A stretch of DNA of 15,356 nucleotides from Massilia sp. (GTDB lineage: Bacteria > Pseudomonadota > Gammaproteobacteria > Burkholderiales > Burkholderiaceae_D). The position numbers and the translations under genes are program-made. The stretch is taken from positions 1-15,356 of the forward strand of contig JAQGNM010000537.1 in the NCBI GenBank assembly GCA_028291845.1, given 5' to 3'. Below, piece after piece: positions 14,931 to 15,356 of the stretch. The notes below the pieces were generated by a model. The model was given only the letters and a program-made list of their open reading frames with translations. It was not told the origin of the DNA and made no database searches. Within the stretch, counting starts at the first letter, position 1. The number at the start of each line of letters is the position of its first letter.

Positions 14931-15356
14931 TTAGCGGCCGACGTTCATGTTCGCCTGCACGTTGACGCTTTGCTGGATCAGCGAGGAAAAGCCGTTGTTC
15001 TGGCTGATTACCGAAATGCCCGCCGCCGACTGGGCGATGTTGCTCATGGTGTTGGACATGTCGAACACGCCGGTGCTGACGTTGTTGGTGCCGCCTGCAC
15101 CGCCGCTGCCGTTGCCGCCGTTGCCGCCGGTGCCGGCTGCGGCGATGTTGGTGCCCCCGGCGCCGCCCATGCCGCCGGCGTTGTTGCCGCCGGTGCCGCC
15201 GTTGCCGCCGGTGCTAGAGCCGCCGTTGCCGCCGTTGCCGCCGTTGCCGGCCATGGCTTCGCCGGAAGCGGAGCTGCCGCCGCTGGCGTTGCCTGCCGTG
15301 GCGGTGCCGCTGGCGGCGCCGTTGCCGGCGGTGTTGCCAGCGGAGCCGGCCGCGCC
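14931..15356 (-). CDS. Gly/Asn/Ala-rich secreted-type protein with Q/N-rich C-terminus, 5' end outside window
   Basis: 141 residues are visible; the frame is open to the window edge, so the true start and any signal peptide are not seen. The ATG at 15254 lies inside the low-complexity region and is not a credible start. The visible N-terminal part is Gly/Ala/Ser/Thr/Asn-rich, then comes a run of GGNGG-type repeats (about residues 35-90). The last 45 residues are different: VFDMSNTMSNIAQSAAGISV, then ISQNNGFSSLIQQSVNVQAN, ending MNVGR. This tail resembles the end of the next gene's product. Low complexity plus a Q/N-rich tail, next to an export barrel and C39 peptidase, suggests a fibre or matrix protein. 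I do not recognise a named family. Confidence 0.75.
   Translation of the reverse strand, partial: GAAGSAGNTAGNGAASGTATAGNASGGSSASGEAMAGNGGNGGNGGSSTGGNGGTGGNNAGGMGGAGGTNIAAAGTGGNGGNGSGGAGGTNNVSTGVFDMSNTMSNIAQSAAGISVISQNNGFSSLIQQSVNVQANMNVGR

Noticed and set aside
15060..15260. Tandem ccgttgccg-type DNA repeats as a CRISPR array or non-coding satellite
   Set aside because: The repeats keep a single open frame encoding GGNGG units, so they are protein-coding low complexity.
15060..15260. Resemblance to mycobacterial PE_PGRS proteins
   Set aside because: Only the Gly/Asn composition is similar. The C-terminal tail and the neighbouring genes fit a proteobacterial export locus.

Overview
The window is GC-rich DNA from a Gram-negative bacterium, most likely a betaproteobacterium of the Oxalobacteraceae (Massilia/Duganella/Janthinobacterium type). 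This rests on the gene repertoire: paired CsbD genes, CbpA-CbpM, S9B dipeptidyl peptidase, M13 peptidase and a Fap-like outer-membrane locus. The genus is inference. No rRNA, tRNA, CRISPR array or insertion sequence was seen.

Layout. Positions 1-1805 (+) hold the 3' part of an M13 zinc metallopeptidase, which has an in-frame TAG near its visible start and a strong terminator behind it. A class I methyltransferase (+) follows. Two short csbD stress genes (+) flank a lipoprotein gene of unknown function (-). A PIN-type toxin with an overlapping upstream antitoxin (-) sits between two identical terminator hairpins. The antitoxin reading frame is questionable. Next come a periplasmic dipeptidyl peptidase IV-like enzyme (-) and a MATE efflux pump (-), then a divergent membrane PH-domain protein (+). 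A membrane-anchored diheme cytochrome c (-) is divergent from the co-chaperone pair cbpA-cbpM (+).

The right-hand 3.5 kb (11869-15356, all -) is the most interesting part. In transcription order it encodes a Gly/Asn-rich exported-type protein (5' end outside the window), a 128-aa secreted protein, a C39-type cysteine peptidase with a signal peptide, a 172-aa secreted protein, and an outer-membrane beta-barrel with an N-terminal coiled coil. The types and order match fapC-fapD-fapE-fapF of the Pseudomonas functional-amyloid (Fap) system. The secreted proteins do not look like canonical Fap subunits, but they share a C-terminal Q/N-rich motif. I read this as a divergent Fap-like extracellular fibre export locus. 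A 14-bp hairpin after the first gene may separate expression of the abundant subunit from that of the export machinery.

Two genes (the M13 peptidase and the antitoxin) carry apparent disruptions, so real decay or base-calling errors should be considered for this assembly.
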